Source: Acinetobacter zhairuonensis
GTDB taxonomy: Bacteria > Pseudomonadota > Gammaproteobacteria > Pseudomonadales > Moraxellaceae
Length of the DNA: 64,000 nt
NCBI RefSeq assembly: GCF_022601715.1
Contig: NZ_JAKVIM010000004.1
Location: 62,001-126,000, forward strand
Direction of reading: 5' to 3'
The translations under genes and the position numbers were made by a program. Every line of letters starts with the position of its first letter. Position 1 is the stretch's first letter. The notes under the pieces were generated by a model. It made no database searches and was not told the DNA's origin. It saw nothing but the letters and a program-made list of their open reading frames with translations. Below are positions 10,038 through 18,717 of the stretch, one piece after another.

Positions 10038-10279
10038 ATGACACAAGCAAATGATATTTTATTTGCCTATTGGATACCTAAGGTCAGCGGTGGCTTGGTC
10101 GTCAGTAACGTTAAGCAAAGTGTCATTGAATTTACACAGCCTGAGTAGATTTAATTTTGACAGGCTGCTTACGTTTTATTGAAGAAGTTGAATATTTTGG
10201 CACAAAGGCGTTGCCCTTGGTGTGTGAACTTGAAACCCAGCAAACATTGTCTGCAAGGTCTAATTAAATATTTGAAGAA
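10038..10279 (+). pseudogene. sfnG (dimethylsulfone monooxygenase) deletion remnant
   Basis: After a GAGG ribosome binding site, an ATG at 10038 opens 36 codons whose start contains FAYWIPKVSGGLVVS. This is the diagnostic N-terminus of the LLM-class, FMNH2-dependent monooxygenase SfnG (about 360 residues). The frame stops at 10146-10148. From about 10160, in a different frame, a C-terminal LLM-like tail follows (FIEEVEYFGTKALPLVCELE) to a stop at about 10267. Nearly all the catalytic barrel is missing, so this is a gene with a large internal deletion. It sits 28 bases after msuE, the usual operon partner, and is followed by a terminator at 10339. Identification of the head is good, of the tail moderate. 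Confidence 0.65.
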
Positions 10280-10338
10280 TTACTCTGCTAGACCCGCACA
10301 CAAACCGATAACAACAATAAAATGGCAACTCCAAATTT

Positions 10339-10369
10339 CCCCTAAGGCTCGGCTTAGGGGCTTTTTTTT
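10339..10369 (+). terminator. rho-independent terminator of msuE-sfnG remnant
   Basis: CCCCTAAG/CTTAGGGG stem followed by eight T residues. Confidence 0.85.
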
Positions 10370-10441
10370 ACCCAGTAGAACGTGTAAATAATACCTTGTT
10401 AGATGTGCAAAGTATTATTATCCAGACTTCCTAAAATACTC

Positions 10442-10745
10442 TCATCTTTGCATATAGCCCGAAGTTACCTGATACAGCGCATCTAAAATATTACCCTTAT
10501 CGCTTGCATGAATAGCTTCATTGAGCTGCGAGATATAAGCCAGCAACTGTTGTTTGGCCGTCTGGGAAAATTCAGGCGTGACCGCTTGATCTTCGTAGAG
10601 TAAAACGTAATTTTTTGACGAAACCGTAAATTAAAAATAATGCTGCTTGTTCTGATGAGTCTGTCGCAGGTGGAATATTTTACTGACAAAAAAGTTTGAG
10701 TTGTTTGAAGGCATCTGTGCCTGAAAAGGGAGTTTAGAATTGCGT
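10442..10745 (-). pseudogene. decayed unidentified gene fragment
   Basis: On the minus strand the last 57 or so codons read cleanly to a stop at 10444-10442 (YEDQAVTPEFSQTAKQQLL, then AYISQLNEAIHASDKGNIL and LDALYQVTSGYMQR). Upstream pieces with protein-like composition (FLIYGFVKKLRFTL; GTDAFKQLKLFCQ) lie in other frames with stops between them. It looks like the C-terminal remains of a helical protein, perhaps a TetR-type regulator, but I do not recognise it. No intact start was found. Confidence 0.4.
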
Positions 10746-10988
10746 CAAAATCGATTGAAAAATCATTTGAAAAGATCCTCTCAAAAAGAGGATCTACAGA
10801 ATTCAATTTAAGACGTCAACTTTAAAAATTAAAATTTATACAGTCTCTTCAATATCTTATAAATATGTAAATTTAACCGATTGTTAAATTAATTATCTAA
10901 TCACAAAATCAATGAGAAGCAGCCTAACCTACTGCTTCTCACTCAATTCACATGATTCAATATCAATCCTATATCACTACACCAGAGC
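10746..10988. other. non-coding stretch downstream of acs with two hairpins
   Basis: AT-rich. It contains a perfect AGATCCTCT/AGAGGATCT hairpin at 10774-10796, with no T-run, and a GAGAAGCAG/CTGCTTCTC hairpin at 10914-10940. The second lies about 50 bases after the acs stop on the minus strand and is the best candidate for the acs terminator, although the following T-tract is weak. Confidence 0.5.
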
Positions 10989-12938
10989 TTATGTTTTAGG
11001 ATAAACATTAGCAATCAGCACTTCCACCACCTGCGGGTCAGCCAAGGTTGAGGTATCGCCCAAACTATCTAGTTCATTGGCGGCAATTTTTCTTAAAATA
11101 CGGCGCATAATTTTACCCGAACGGGTTTTCGGCAAGGCAGGTGCCCAATGCAAGGCATCAGGAGTGGCAACAGGTCCCAAGACTTTTCGTACCCATTCCA
11201 CTAGTTCTGCTCTAAGTTCTTCAGATTCAGCGACATCCGCTTGTAAGGTCACAAAAGTACAAATCCCCTGTCCTTTAATGCCATGCGGCATTCCGACCAC
11301 AGCGGCTTCGGCAACGGACTCATGTGCCACCAAAGCACTTTCAATCTCAGCCGTACCCAAACGGTGCCCTGCGACATTCAGTACATCATCCACACGCCCA
11401 GTAATCCAGTAATAGCCATCTTTGTCTCGTCGAGCACCATCCCCTGTAAAATAACTGCCCGGATAAGTCGAGAAATAGGCTTCGATAAAGCGTGCAGGGT
11501 CCCCCCAAATGGTTCGCATTTGCCCTGGCCAAGAATCTTTAATAATCAGATTACCTTCAGCTTCACCTTCTAGCTCTTTACCTTCTGCATCGACCAATGC
11601 CGGTTGAATGCCGAATAAAGGACGCGTCGCGGAACCAGGTTTTAAATCGGTTGCACCTGGTAAAGGTGAAATCAGAATCCCACCTGTTTCGGTCTGCCAC
11701 CAAGTATCCACAATTGGACAGCGACTTTCTCCGACCACGGTGTAATACCAGTTCCATGCCTCAGGATTAATTGGCTCACCGACTGAGCCCAATAAGCGCA
11801 AACTACTGCGATCACTCTCTCGCACAAAGGCATCGCCCTCACGCATCATGGAACGAATGGCGGTTGGTGCAGTATATAAAATGGTGACATTGTGCTTGTC
11901 GACTATATGTCCCGTCCGTGCCCAACTTGGGTATTGCGGCACACCCTCGAACATCACTGTGGTGGCGCCATTGGAAAGTGGTCCATAAATTACATAGGAA
12001 TGTCCGGTAATCCAGCCCACATCTGCGGTGCACCAGAAAATATCATCTTGTTTTAAATCAAAAACTTCACGAAAAGTACTATTCACATAGGTTAAATAGC
12101 CCCCTGTGGTATGTAACACCCCTTTAGGCTTACCGGTGGAACCCGAGGTATACAAAATAAAGAGCGGATCTTCGGCCTTCATCAGTTCTGGCGGGCAAAT
12201 GTCATTCACCGACATAATTTCCATGTGATACCACAAATCACGCTGTGGTTTCATTTCAATCGGATTGCCTGTGCGATGCACCACAATCACATTTTGTACA
12301 GAGTCCGTGCCCGGCAGAGTTAAAGCCGCATCGACATTTGCCTTGAGCAAAATCGGTTTGCCACCGCGCATACCCGAGTCAGCCGTAATCACCACTTTTG
12401 CCTGACTGTCTTCGATACGACTCGCCAAAGAATCGGGTGAGAAGCCTCCAAACACTACACAATGCACAGCACCTATCCGCGCACAAGCCAGCATCGAAAT
12501 GGCCGCTTCAGAGACCATTGGCATATACAGCACCACACGATCGCCTTTTTTGACGCCATTTTTTTTCAGCACATTGGCAAAGCGACAAACTTCATCGTGT
12601 AATTCTACATAGGAAATAATTTTGTGCCGTGAAGGATGATCCCCCTCCCAAATAATCGCAGGTTTATACGGATGCTCTTTTAAATGACGATCCAGACAGT
12701 TGGCACAGACATTTAATTCACCATCGGCAAACCATTCAATTTTAAAATTTTCTTTATCAAAACTGGTATTTTTGACTTGGGTAAAGGGTGTGATCCACTC
12801 CAGTTTATGCGCCTGTTCAGCCCAGTAATCCTCAGGATGTTCAATCGATTGCTGATAACGTTCAAAATATTCTGCTTCCTTGGTACGTGCAGTTTTTTTA
12901 AATTCTTCTGGAACAGGATAGACTTCTTTCATATTCAT
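10989..12938 (-). CDS. acs: acetyl-CoA synthetase (AMP-forming)
   Basis: Acetate + ATP + CoA to acetyl-CoA + AMP + PPi, via acetyl-adenylate, in the cytoplasm. The 649-residue length matches AcsA. Motifs: the adenylation P-loop [11 protein letters not shown] from residue 263, WWQTETGG, the hinge segment [15 protein letters not shown], and the C-terminal [11 protein letters not shown] with K609. K609 is the lysine that Pat acetylates and CobB deacetylates in Salmonella Acs. A second ATG six bases downstream (12932) is better spaced from the AAGGAAG ribosome binding site, so the mature start may be there. The gene stands alone but is close to actP and the CrbS/CrbR-like pair, which likely control it. 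Confidence 0.97.
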   Translation of the reverse strand: MNMKEVYPVPEEFKKTARTKEAEYFERYQQSIEHPEDYWAEQAHKLEWITPFTQVKNTSFDKENFKIEWFADGELNVCANCLDRHLKEHPYKPAIIWEGDHPSRHKIISYVELHDEVCRFANVLKKNGVKKGDRVVLYMPMVSEAAISMLACARIGAVHCVVFGGFSPDSLASRIEDSQAKVVITADSGMRGGKPILLKANVDAALTLPGTDSVQNVIVVHRTGNPIEMKPQRDLWYHMEIMSVNDICPPELMKAEDPLFILYTSGSTGKPKGVLHTTGGYLTYVNSTFREVFDLKQDDIFWCTADVGWITGHSYVIYGPLSNGATTVMFEGVPQYPSWARTGHIVDKHNVTILYTAPTAIRSMMREGDAFVRESDRSSLRLLGSVGEPINPEAWNWYYTVVGESRCPIVDTWWQTETGGILISPLPGATDLKPGSATRPLFGIQPALVDAEGKELEGEAEGNLIIKDSWPGQMRTIWGDPARFIEAYFSTYPGSYFTGDGARRDKDGYYWITGRVDDVLNVAGHRLGTAEIESALVAHESVAEAAVVGMPHGIKGQGICTFVTLQADVAESEELRAELVEWVRKVLGPVATPDALHWAPALPKTRSGKIMRRILRKIAANELDSLGDTSTLADPQVVEVLIANVYPKT

Positions 12939-13224
12939 ACTTCCTTGATCTTATTCATCTCATCTCGAGATGCCATGCCACGTTATTGATTTTTTATTGC
13001 TGCATTGAAGCAGTATTACGGCTATGTTTTAGACACTACAATTATGCTTTGGTCGTATATTATTTATACAGATTAAATCCACAAGATGAAATCCGACTTC
13101 TAAAAAAACTTTCGATGAATCAGTGTCTGTATGTTTGAAATCATCTTATAATTTTCCTGAAATGCCGCATGCATACTTTTGCAAAATGCAACATTTCATT
13201 ACCGAATCCACACTGGAATAGCGT

Positions 13225-13806
13225 ATGAGCACTTCGCAAACCTCTCCATTTTTCTCTCGCAATGCGGCACCTCAAAATGATAATCCCTTGTCTGCACAAG
13301 GACGTTTCGGACGGCTAAGCCTGATTGCATGGAGCGGTTTTCTCAATCTGATCACTTTTTTTTCCACACTGGCTTTAAGTCTATTTTTAGGGATTTTTAA
13401 TTTCAGCACCTATTCACTTGAAAACAATATCCTACAAACTTTTTTAAGCGTGGCTGGACTGGGTTTCTGGGTAATTTTTCTGCTGTATTTTTATTTCAGT
13501 TTCGTGATTGTGATCCGCCGCCTGCATGATCTGAACAAATCAGGTTGGTTACTGCTGTTACTGTTTATACCCCTCATCAATTTCTTGATGGCCATCTATA
13601 TTTTATTGGCTTCAGGGACTGCCGGCTTGAATCAATATGGTGGTCCACGTGCGACCCCAGTGTGGGAAAAAATTCTGGCATGGCTGATGATTATTTTATT
13701 TGTGCTGAGTTTTATGGCTTCTGGCAGTCTCATTTCTTATATGATGGGTACAGGTGAGCTAGAAACGCCACAGGAAGTGATTCAAAAAGGCACTGAATAT
13801 TTTTAA
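13225..13806 (+). CDS. DUF805 membrane protein
   Basis: A 193-residue inner-membrane protein with four predicted helices (about 38-62, 76-98, 109-131, 152-174). The DUF805 hallmarks are present: GRFGRLSLIAW near residue 30 and IRRLHDLNKSGWLLLL around residue 100, followed by GTAGLNQYGG. The family has no settled function. The start has a GGAAT-type ribosome binding site. It precedes the MscS gene by about 107 bases on the same strand; whether they share a transcript is unclear. Confidence 0.88.
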   Translation: MSTSQTSPFFSRNAAPQNDNPLSAQGRFGRLSLIAWSGFLNLITFFSTLALSLFLGIFNFSTYSLENNILQTFLSVAGLGFWVIFLLYFYFSFVIVIRRLHDLNKSGWLLLLLFIPLINFLMAIYILLASGTAGLNQYGGPRATPVWEKILAWLMIILFVLSFMASGSLISYMMGTGELETPQEVIQKGTEYF

Positions 13807-13913
13807 CCCTCCTGATCCTCAATGTTTAGCTGTATAACTTCGGTTGCATTGAGTTATCTTTCTGCCGCTTTTCAGGCAAAATAGCGGCAAATTTAAATCG
13901 TTTCGGATCTCCT

Positions 13914-14888
13914 GTGGCAGAACAAACAAATAACCTGAGTGAAGTCGCTCAGGGTACCTCGCAAATGATTCATGATGCAGGTGCAACTGTAATTGCACAT
14001 ACCTCAAAGTATAATGATGCCTATACCACCATTGATAAAATCATGGACAGTTTTTGGGAGCGCGTGCCCTATTTCTGCATCGCCCTGATTGTTCTGGTTA
14101 TTTTCTGGTTACTTTCTAAAGTTTTTAAGTTTTTCATTGGTAAAACTTTGGAAAATCGTTCTTATACCCGTCAAAATTTGGTCTTGGTACTGAATCGAGT
14201 CGGCACCAGTGTCATTATTTTCTTTGGTTTCCTGATTGCCATGGTGATTGCCATTCCTGGCTTTACCCCTGGACAGCTGATGAGTGCCTTAGGGATTGGT
14301 TCGGTCGCGATTGGTTTTGCCTTCAAAGATATTTTTCAAAATATGTTGTCAGGGATCCTGATTTTACTGGGTGAACCGTTCCGTATTGGCGATGATATTG
14401 TGGTGAACAATATGGAAGGTACGGTGGAAGATATCCAGATTCGTGCGACCTTTTTACGCTCTTATGATGGTCGTCGCATCGTGATTCCAAATGCAACGGT
14501 ATATACCAGCCCAGTTACGGTGAATACCGCTTATCAACGTCGTCGTTGTGAGTTTATGGTCGGTATTGGCTATGATGACGATGAGCAGAAAGCCAAAAGC
14601 ATTATTAACGCGATTTTAGATAAAAATCGCAATGTACTCAGCCAACCTGGATTTTCCGTAAATGTCAGCGCTTTAGCCGACTTCTCCGTGAATCTCACCG
14701 TACGTTGGTGGATTGATACCACAGAAACCAATATTGCGGCATCGGTCAGTGAAATTCAGGCCGAAGTGAAACAGGCTTTTAATGCGCACGACATCAACAT
14801 TCCTTACCCTGTGCAGGAAGTAAAAGTGCATCGTGATCAAAACTTGCCTTATCTAATGCCTGAAGACTCAAGCAAACAGACGCCCTAA
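13914..14888 (+). CDS. mscS: small-conductance mechanosensitive channel MscS family
   Basis: A 324-residue inner-membrane channel that opens under membrane tension to release solutes on osmotic downshock. It has an N-terminal soluble stretch, three helices (about 50-70, 93-120, 125-150) and a cytosolic beta plus alpha/beta vestibule. The pore-lining third helix has the expected Gly/Ala pattern: LMSALGIGSVAIGFAFKD, then QNMLSGILILLGEPFRIGD. The best start is a GTG at 13914 with a weak ribosome binding site; the next ATG would remove 18 residues. The 3' end overlaps the convergent rsmE by 21 bases. Confidence 0.92.
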   Translation: MAEQTNNLSEVAQGTSQMIHDAGATVIAHTSKYNDAYTTIDKIMDSFWERVPYFCIALIVLVIFWLLSKVFKFFIGKTLENRSYTRQNLVLVLNRVGTSVIIFFGFLIAMVIAIPGFTPGQLMSALGIGSVAIGFAFKDIFQNMLSGILILLGEPFRIGDDIVVNNMEGTVEDIQIRATFLRSYDGRRIVIPNATVYTSPVTVNTAYQRRRCEFMVGIGYDDDEQKAKSIINAILDKNRNVLSQPGFSVNVSALADFSVNLTVRWWIDTTETNIAASVSEIQAEVKQAFNAHDINIPYPVQEVKVHRDQNLPYLMPEDSSKQTP

Positions 14889-15575
14889 GACATAGGAAAT
14901 TGCGGTTTCCGTTCTTAAAATTCGGTTGCCTAAGCTGACTGCTTGGCAGCCGTTTTTTTCGAGCAGATCAATCTCATAGGGAATAAAACCGCCTTCAGGA
15001 CCAATCAGCAAAGTACAGGCATGCTCTATTGCATGCGGCATGTTCATGTCGGCATAAGGATGGGCTACATAAGCAGGCTTTTCAGGACTAATCCACATCG
15101 GTAGCACATCTTCGACAAAAGGTTTAAAACGTTTATAGATTTCAATGTTTGGTGCAATAGTATCGCCTGCCTGCTCTAGCCCCAAAGTCACATATTGATC
15201 AATTTGCTGTAAAAAAGGCGTTTGCCAATAGCTTTTATCGACCCGATAACTATGCAGCAACACGATTTTTTCCACGCCCATGGTCACGCTATCCATGATT
15301 AAACGGCGCAATACTTTGGGGCGTGGCATCGCCACAATTAAAGTCACAGGCAATTTAGCAGGGACAGCTTCTTCCTGAATCGGACGCAGCTGGATAACAC
15401 GTTCACTCACTGCCAAGACTTCCGTTAAATAACGTTTTCCAGCCCTGATCCCGACTTTTAAACGATCTCCAACCTGTACATTGACATGAGTTTGCAAATG
15501 TTCGAGCTGGCGACTGGAAGTAATGGACCACACTTCGGATTCAGTTTGGCGTGGGTCTAAGAGAACGATATTCAT
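14868..15575 (-). CDS. rsmE: 16S rRNA (uracil1498-N3)-methyltransferase RsmE
   Basis: SPOUT-class methyltransferase using S-adenosylmethionine to methylate U1498 of 16S rRNA in the decoding centre. Length 235 matches the family. An N-terminal PUA-like RNA-binding domain (1-70) is followed by the SPOUT domain. The knot motifs LLIGPEGGFIPYEID (about residues 190-204) and VSLGNRILRTETA (about 213-225) bind the cofactor. The VAMPRPK segment starts the catalytic domain. It is convergent with the MscS gene and overlaps it slightly. Confidence 0.95.
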   Translation of the reverse strand: MNIVLLDPRQTESEVWSITSSRQLEHLQTHVNVQVGDRLKVGIRAGKRYLTEVLAVSERVIQLRPIQEEAVPAKLPVTLIVAMPRPKVLRRLIMDSVTMGVEKIVLLHSYRVDKSYWQTPFLQQIDQYVTLGLEQAGDTIAPNIEIYKRFKPFVEDVLPMWISPEKPAYVAHPYADMNMPHAIEHACTLLIGPEGGFIPYEIDLLEKNGCQAVSLGNRILRTETAISYVLGRLFA

Positions 15576-15627
15576 AGTAAATACAGAAAATTTCCAAAAC
15601 GAAGGCTCAGCCGATAGAGGCAGACAT

Positions 15628-15720
15628 GATGGGCGACTGGGATGTCGCCCGCGGTGCTGAGGTACAGGACGTACCTCAGCACCGTAAAAGATTTTTGCTA
15701 CTTTTCATCTCTGAAAAGTC
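15628..15720. repeat. composite triple-hairpin intergenic element
   Basis: Three inverted repeats stand in tandem between rsmE and waaA. They are GGGCGAC/GTCGCCC (15631-15650, 6-base loop), a perfect 14-bp stem CGGTGCTGAGGTAC with its complement (15652-15684, 5-base loop), and ACTTTTCA/TGAAAAGT (15700-15719, 4-base loop). The middle GC-rich stem contrasts with AT-rich surroundings. The layout is that of a dispersed REP/MITE-like element rather than a terminator, since no T-run follows. No second copy was noticed in this window. Confidence 0.6.
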
Positions 15721-15792
15721 GGAATCTCCTACACAAAGGCATCAACTGAATCCACAGTATTTGCGGTTGTGACCAACTCATTTATTCAAGTT

Positions 15793-17073
15793 TTATAAAT
15801 AGCCATCAATCACCTGAATATGCTTATCCAAAGAGCCTTTATTCAGCTGCATAATCTGCTGTGCCGCTTGATTCAACTGTTGCGCTTGTGCAATATTTTC
15901 CAGCAACTGCATCAGCACCACTGCTGCCTGTTCTGCACTGTCAACAACTTTGACCGCATCGGCTTGGACAAATTCATCCACAATGGTTTGGAAATTAAAA
16001 TAGTTTTTCCCCAAGACGGTCGGAACATTTAGAGCAATCGGCTCAAGAATATTGTGTCCACCACCTGGCTCATTCAGTGAACCACCGACAAAACACACCT
16101 GACTTAAGGCATACCATAACCACAGTTCACCCATACTGTCCGCCAGAAAGACTTGAGTGTCTGCCTGTACAGGTTGATGCTGACTTCGTCTGCTGGTCTT
16201 TAAATTCAGACTTTGTGCGATCTGATACACTTCATCAAAACGCTCTGGATGACGTGGTACCACAATACATAGTAGCTCAGGATGTTGCTGTAAGTAAGGC
16301 TGTAACGCACTGAGTAATTTTTGTTCTTCAGGCGCATGTGTACTGGCAATGGTAATCATCTTTCGACCAGCCAATTGCCAATCTTGTTTGAGCTGTACTG
16401 CCTGTTGTACAAATTGCTCTGGAGCATGAATATCAAACTTGATACTACCGATCACCTGCGTCACCGACTGGGCCGCACCGAGTTGGATAAAGCGCTGTGC
16501 CGTTGCCTCATCCTGAGCCAATAACTGATTCAGCCCCTTCAGCATGGCTTGGGTTAAACCTGACACTTTGGCATAGCCCTGTGCCGATTTTTCCGAAAGG
16601 CGTGCATTGACTAAAATTGTGGAAACCTGAAATGCCTGCGCCTGATCAATCAGGTTGGGCCATAATTCTGTTTCAACTAAAATCAAAATCTTAGGCTGAT
16701 ATTTCTGAAAAAACGCCTGCATCAAATGCTTTTGATCCGCAGGTAAATACACCGCTTGAAACAAGGCTTGATACGGCGCTTTATCAAATAAGGACTTGGC
16801 ACGTGCCTGTCCTGTCTTGGTGGTATTGGTCACCAAAACTGAATGACCTTGTTTTAAATAATGCTCGATTAAGGGTTGTGCTGCATTGGTCTCACCGACT
16901 GAAACTGTATGAAACCAAATGGTGTTTAAATTTTTAGGATTTTGAAATGGACCAAAACGCTCTAGACATTCTTGTTGGTAAGCTTCGATATCATGCGCAC
17001 GTTTTTTAATTCGCCATTGATACAGCGGTTTAATGATTGCAAGTGCTGCGTTATACCAAAAAGGAGTAGCCAA
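15793..17073 (-). CDS. waaA: 3-deoxy-D-manno-octulosonic acid (Kdo) transferase
   Basis: Transfers Kdo from CMP-Kdo to lipid A precursor at the inner membrane, building the inner core of lipooligosaccharide. The 426 residues fit WaaA/KdtA (GT-B fold, family GT30). The N-terminus has a single membrane-anchoring stretch. HTVSVGETNAAQ contains the catalytic base (E61); VETELWPNL lies near residue 130; and the C-terminal GGSLNEPGGHN-like segment (CFVGGSLNEPGGGHNILEP) binds the donor nucleotide. It is probably a single-gene transcript. Confidence 0.95.
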   Translation of the reverse strand: MATPFWYNAALAIIKPLYQWRIKKRAHDIEAYQQECLERFGPFQNPKNLNTIWFHTVSVGETNAAQPLIEHYLKQGHSVLVTNTTKTGQARAKSLFDKAPYQALFQAVYLPADQKHLMQAFFQKYQPKILILVETELWPNLIDQAQAFQVSTILVNARLSEKSAQGYAKVSGLTQAMLKGLNQLLAQDEATAQRFIQLGAAQSVTQVIGSIKFDIHAPEQFVQQAVQLKQDWQLAGRKMITIASTHAPEEQKLLSALQPYLQQHPELLCIVVPRHPERFDEVYQIAQSLNLKTSRRSQHQPVQADTQVFLADSMGELWLWYALSQVCFVGGSLNEPGGGHNILEPIALNVPTVLGKNYFNFQTIVDEFVQADAVKVVDSAEQAAVVLMQLLENIAQAQQLNQAAQQIMQLNKGSLDKHIQVIDGYL

Positions 17074-17099
17074 ATACGTGCTCCAAAGAATGATCTACA

Positions 17100-17142
17100 A
17101 TAAAACAGCGCAATTTACCACATTGGATAAATTGCGCTGTTA
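17100..17142 (-). terminator. terminator downstream of nemA
   Basis: A perfect 14-bp stem (AACAGCGCAATTTA and its complement) with a 10-base loop. On the minus strand it is followed by TTTTATTG, so it would end the arsR-nemA transcript. Confidence 0.75.
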
Positions 17143-17171
17143 TCTTGTCGTGAATTTTGTGGAAAAGCAAT

Positions 17172-18251
17172 TTAAACCGTTGCTGTTTCCATTTCAGTTA
17201 AAGTTGGGTAATCAATATAGCCTTCAGCGACATCCGTGCCAATCATGGTTTCCAACTTCAGCTCATTTAACGGAGCATCTTGTAATAAACGTTCATATAA
17301 GTCTGGATTGGCAATATAGGCTTTACCAAAAGATACGCCATCTGCCTGACCGGTTGCCAATAAATCAATCGCATCTTCACGGCTTAAACGCATATTGGCA
17401 ATATAAGGCACACCACCTGAACGCTGTTTCATATAGGCGCTGATACTGTCATCTGCCAGATATTCACGGGTAAAGAAGAAGGCAATATGACGTTTACCCA
17501 ATTCTTCTAGTACATAACCGAAGGTTTCACGTGGATTCGCATCGCCCATGTCATGCTCATCACCACGTGGTGCCAAATGCACACCCACACGACCTGCACC
17601 CCACACTTCAATCAGCGCATCGACCACTTCTAACAACAAACGTGCACGATTCTCTACACTGCCACCATACTGGTCATCACGTAAGTTGGTAGAACTTTGC
17701 AGGAACTGGTCAATCAAGTAACCATTGGCTGCATGTAATTCAACACCATCAAAACCTGCTGCTTTGGCACGAATTGCCGCTTGCTTGAACTGCTCAATCA
17801 CCTCTTGAATTTCAGCAATTGCTAAGGGACGTGGAGCTACATATTCACGTTTTGGACGCAATAAACTGACATAGCCTTTTTGCTGTACATTACTGGCTGA
17901 AACAGGGGTTTCACCCTTGAGCAAATCAGGATGCGAGACACGACCCACATGCCATAATTGCGCCACAATTAAACCGTCTTTTTCATGAACCGCCTGAGTC
18001 ACCTGCTTCCAGCCTTCAACCTGAGCCTCATTAAATAACCCAGGGGTATTCAGATAACCATTGGCTTCTTCTGAAATCACCGTCGCTTCAGAAATAATTA
18101 AACCACTGCTGGCACGCTGTGCGTAATATTCCGCCATCATTGCCGTTGGTACACGGTCAACGGTCGCACGGCTGCGGGTTAAAGGTGCCATGATGACACG
18201 GTTTTTTAATTCTAAATCGCCCAAACGTAAAGGGGTGCTTAACTCAGCCAT
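17172..18251 (-). CDS. nemA: alkene reductase, old yellow enzyme family
   Basis: FMN-dependent TIM-barrel reductase of N-ethylmaleimide, alkenes and nitro-esters using NAD(P)H. The order of motifs is typical: LKNRVIMAPLTRSRA near the start, AQLWHVGRVSHPDLL around residue 105, AAGFDGVELHAANGYLIDQF in the middle, the STNLRDDQYGGSVENR region, and a C-terminal phosphate-binding part (ADGVSFGKAYIANPDL). The start at 18251 has a GAGGCGACT ribosome binding site; an upstream ATG at 18269 adds six residues and has none. It follows the ArsR-type regulator by 25 bases, so the regulator probably controls it by sensing electrophiles. Confidence 0.9.
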   Translation of the reverse strand: MAELSTPLRLGDLELKNRVIMAPLTRSRATVDRVPTAMMAEYYAQRASSGLIISEATVISEEANGYLNTPGLFNEAQVEGWKQVTQAVHEKDGLIVAQLWHVGRVSHPDLLKGETPVSASNVQQKGYVSLLRPKREYVAPRPLAIAEIQEVIEQFKQAAIRAKAAGFDGVELHAANGYLIDQFLQSSTNLRDDQYGGSVENRARLLLEVVDALIEVWGAGRVGVHLAPRGDEHDMGDANPRETFGYVLEELGKRHIAFFFTREYLADDSISAYMKQRSGGVPYIANMRLSREDAIDLLATGQADGVSFGKAYIANPDLYERLLQDAPLNELKLETMIGTDVAEGYIDYPTLTEMETATV

Positions 18252-18276
18252 AGTCGCCTCAATATTCACAATAGAC

Positions 18277-18576
18277 TTAGAGTGAATGTTTTAAATGATC
18301 GATATATTGCTGAATCAAGGCTTCGTTGCGAGAAAAATAAGACCACTGTCCGTATTTTTCCACTTGAATTAAACCGGCTTGCTGGAGTACGGAGAGGTGA
18401 TTCGACATGGTCGATTGCGACACTTTACCCAAACGCTCTATGTGTCCTGCACATACGCCGCGCTTAAAGCCACCGCATTCTTCAGCCGATAAAAACTGTT
18501 CTGGCTGTTTCAGCCATTCTAGTATTTGTCGACGCGTTGGATTCGCCAATGCTTTAAAAATTAAATCAATATCCAT
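18277..18576 (-). CDS. ArsR/SmtB-type regulator with cysteine insertion
   Basis: A 99-residue winged-helix repressor (counted from the ATG at 18576; a longer 108-residue form is possible). FKALANPTRRQILEWL opens the fold, and VSQSTMSNHLSVLQQAGLI is the recognition helix. Between them sits an unusual insertion with C34 and C42 (EECGGFKRGVC). Two cysteines eight residues apart suggest sensing of electrophiles, oxidants or a metal. It lies upstream of and close to nemA, an enzyme that removes electrophiles, much as nemR does in E. coli with a different regulator family. Function is inferred from context. Confidence 0.85.
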   Translation of the reverse strand: MDIDLIFKALANPTRRQILEWLKQPEQFLSAEECGGFKRGVCAGHIERLGKVSQSTMSNHLSVLQQAGLIQVEKYGQWSYFSRNEALIQQYIDHLKHSL

Positions 18577-18717
18577 AGTCCAGACACGTTCAATCAGGCA
18601 CAAGCTTGATTCAGCTTTTCTTTAATATATCGCATTTTATCGATTTTAATATCGAATATTTTAGATATATTGTAAAAAACTGCATCAAACTTGGCTAAGT
18701 TACTGATGATGCTTAAC
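18577..18717. promoter_or_regulatory. promoter and likely operator of arsR-nemA
   Basis: A very AT-rich stretch with repeated ATATCG/CGATAT-like words between about 18627 and 18672 (ATATCGC, ATCGAT, ATATCGAATAT, AGATATAT). These form overlapping imperfect inverted repeats of the sort ArsR-type repressors use. No exact site can be assigned by eye. Confidence 0.4.

Noticed and set aside
10483..10806. Minus-strand 107-codon open frame
   Set aside because: Its frame does not contain the protein-like C-terminal segment at 10442-10610; unlikely composition; treated as part of a decayed gene.
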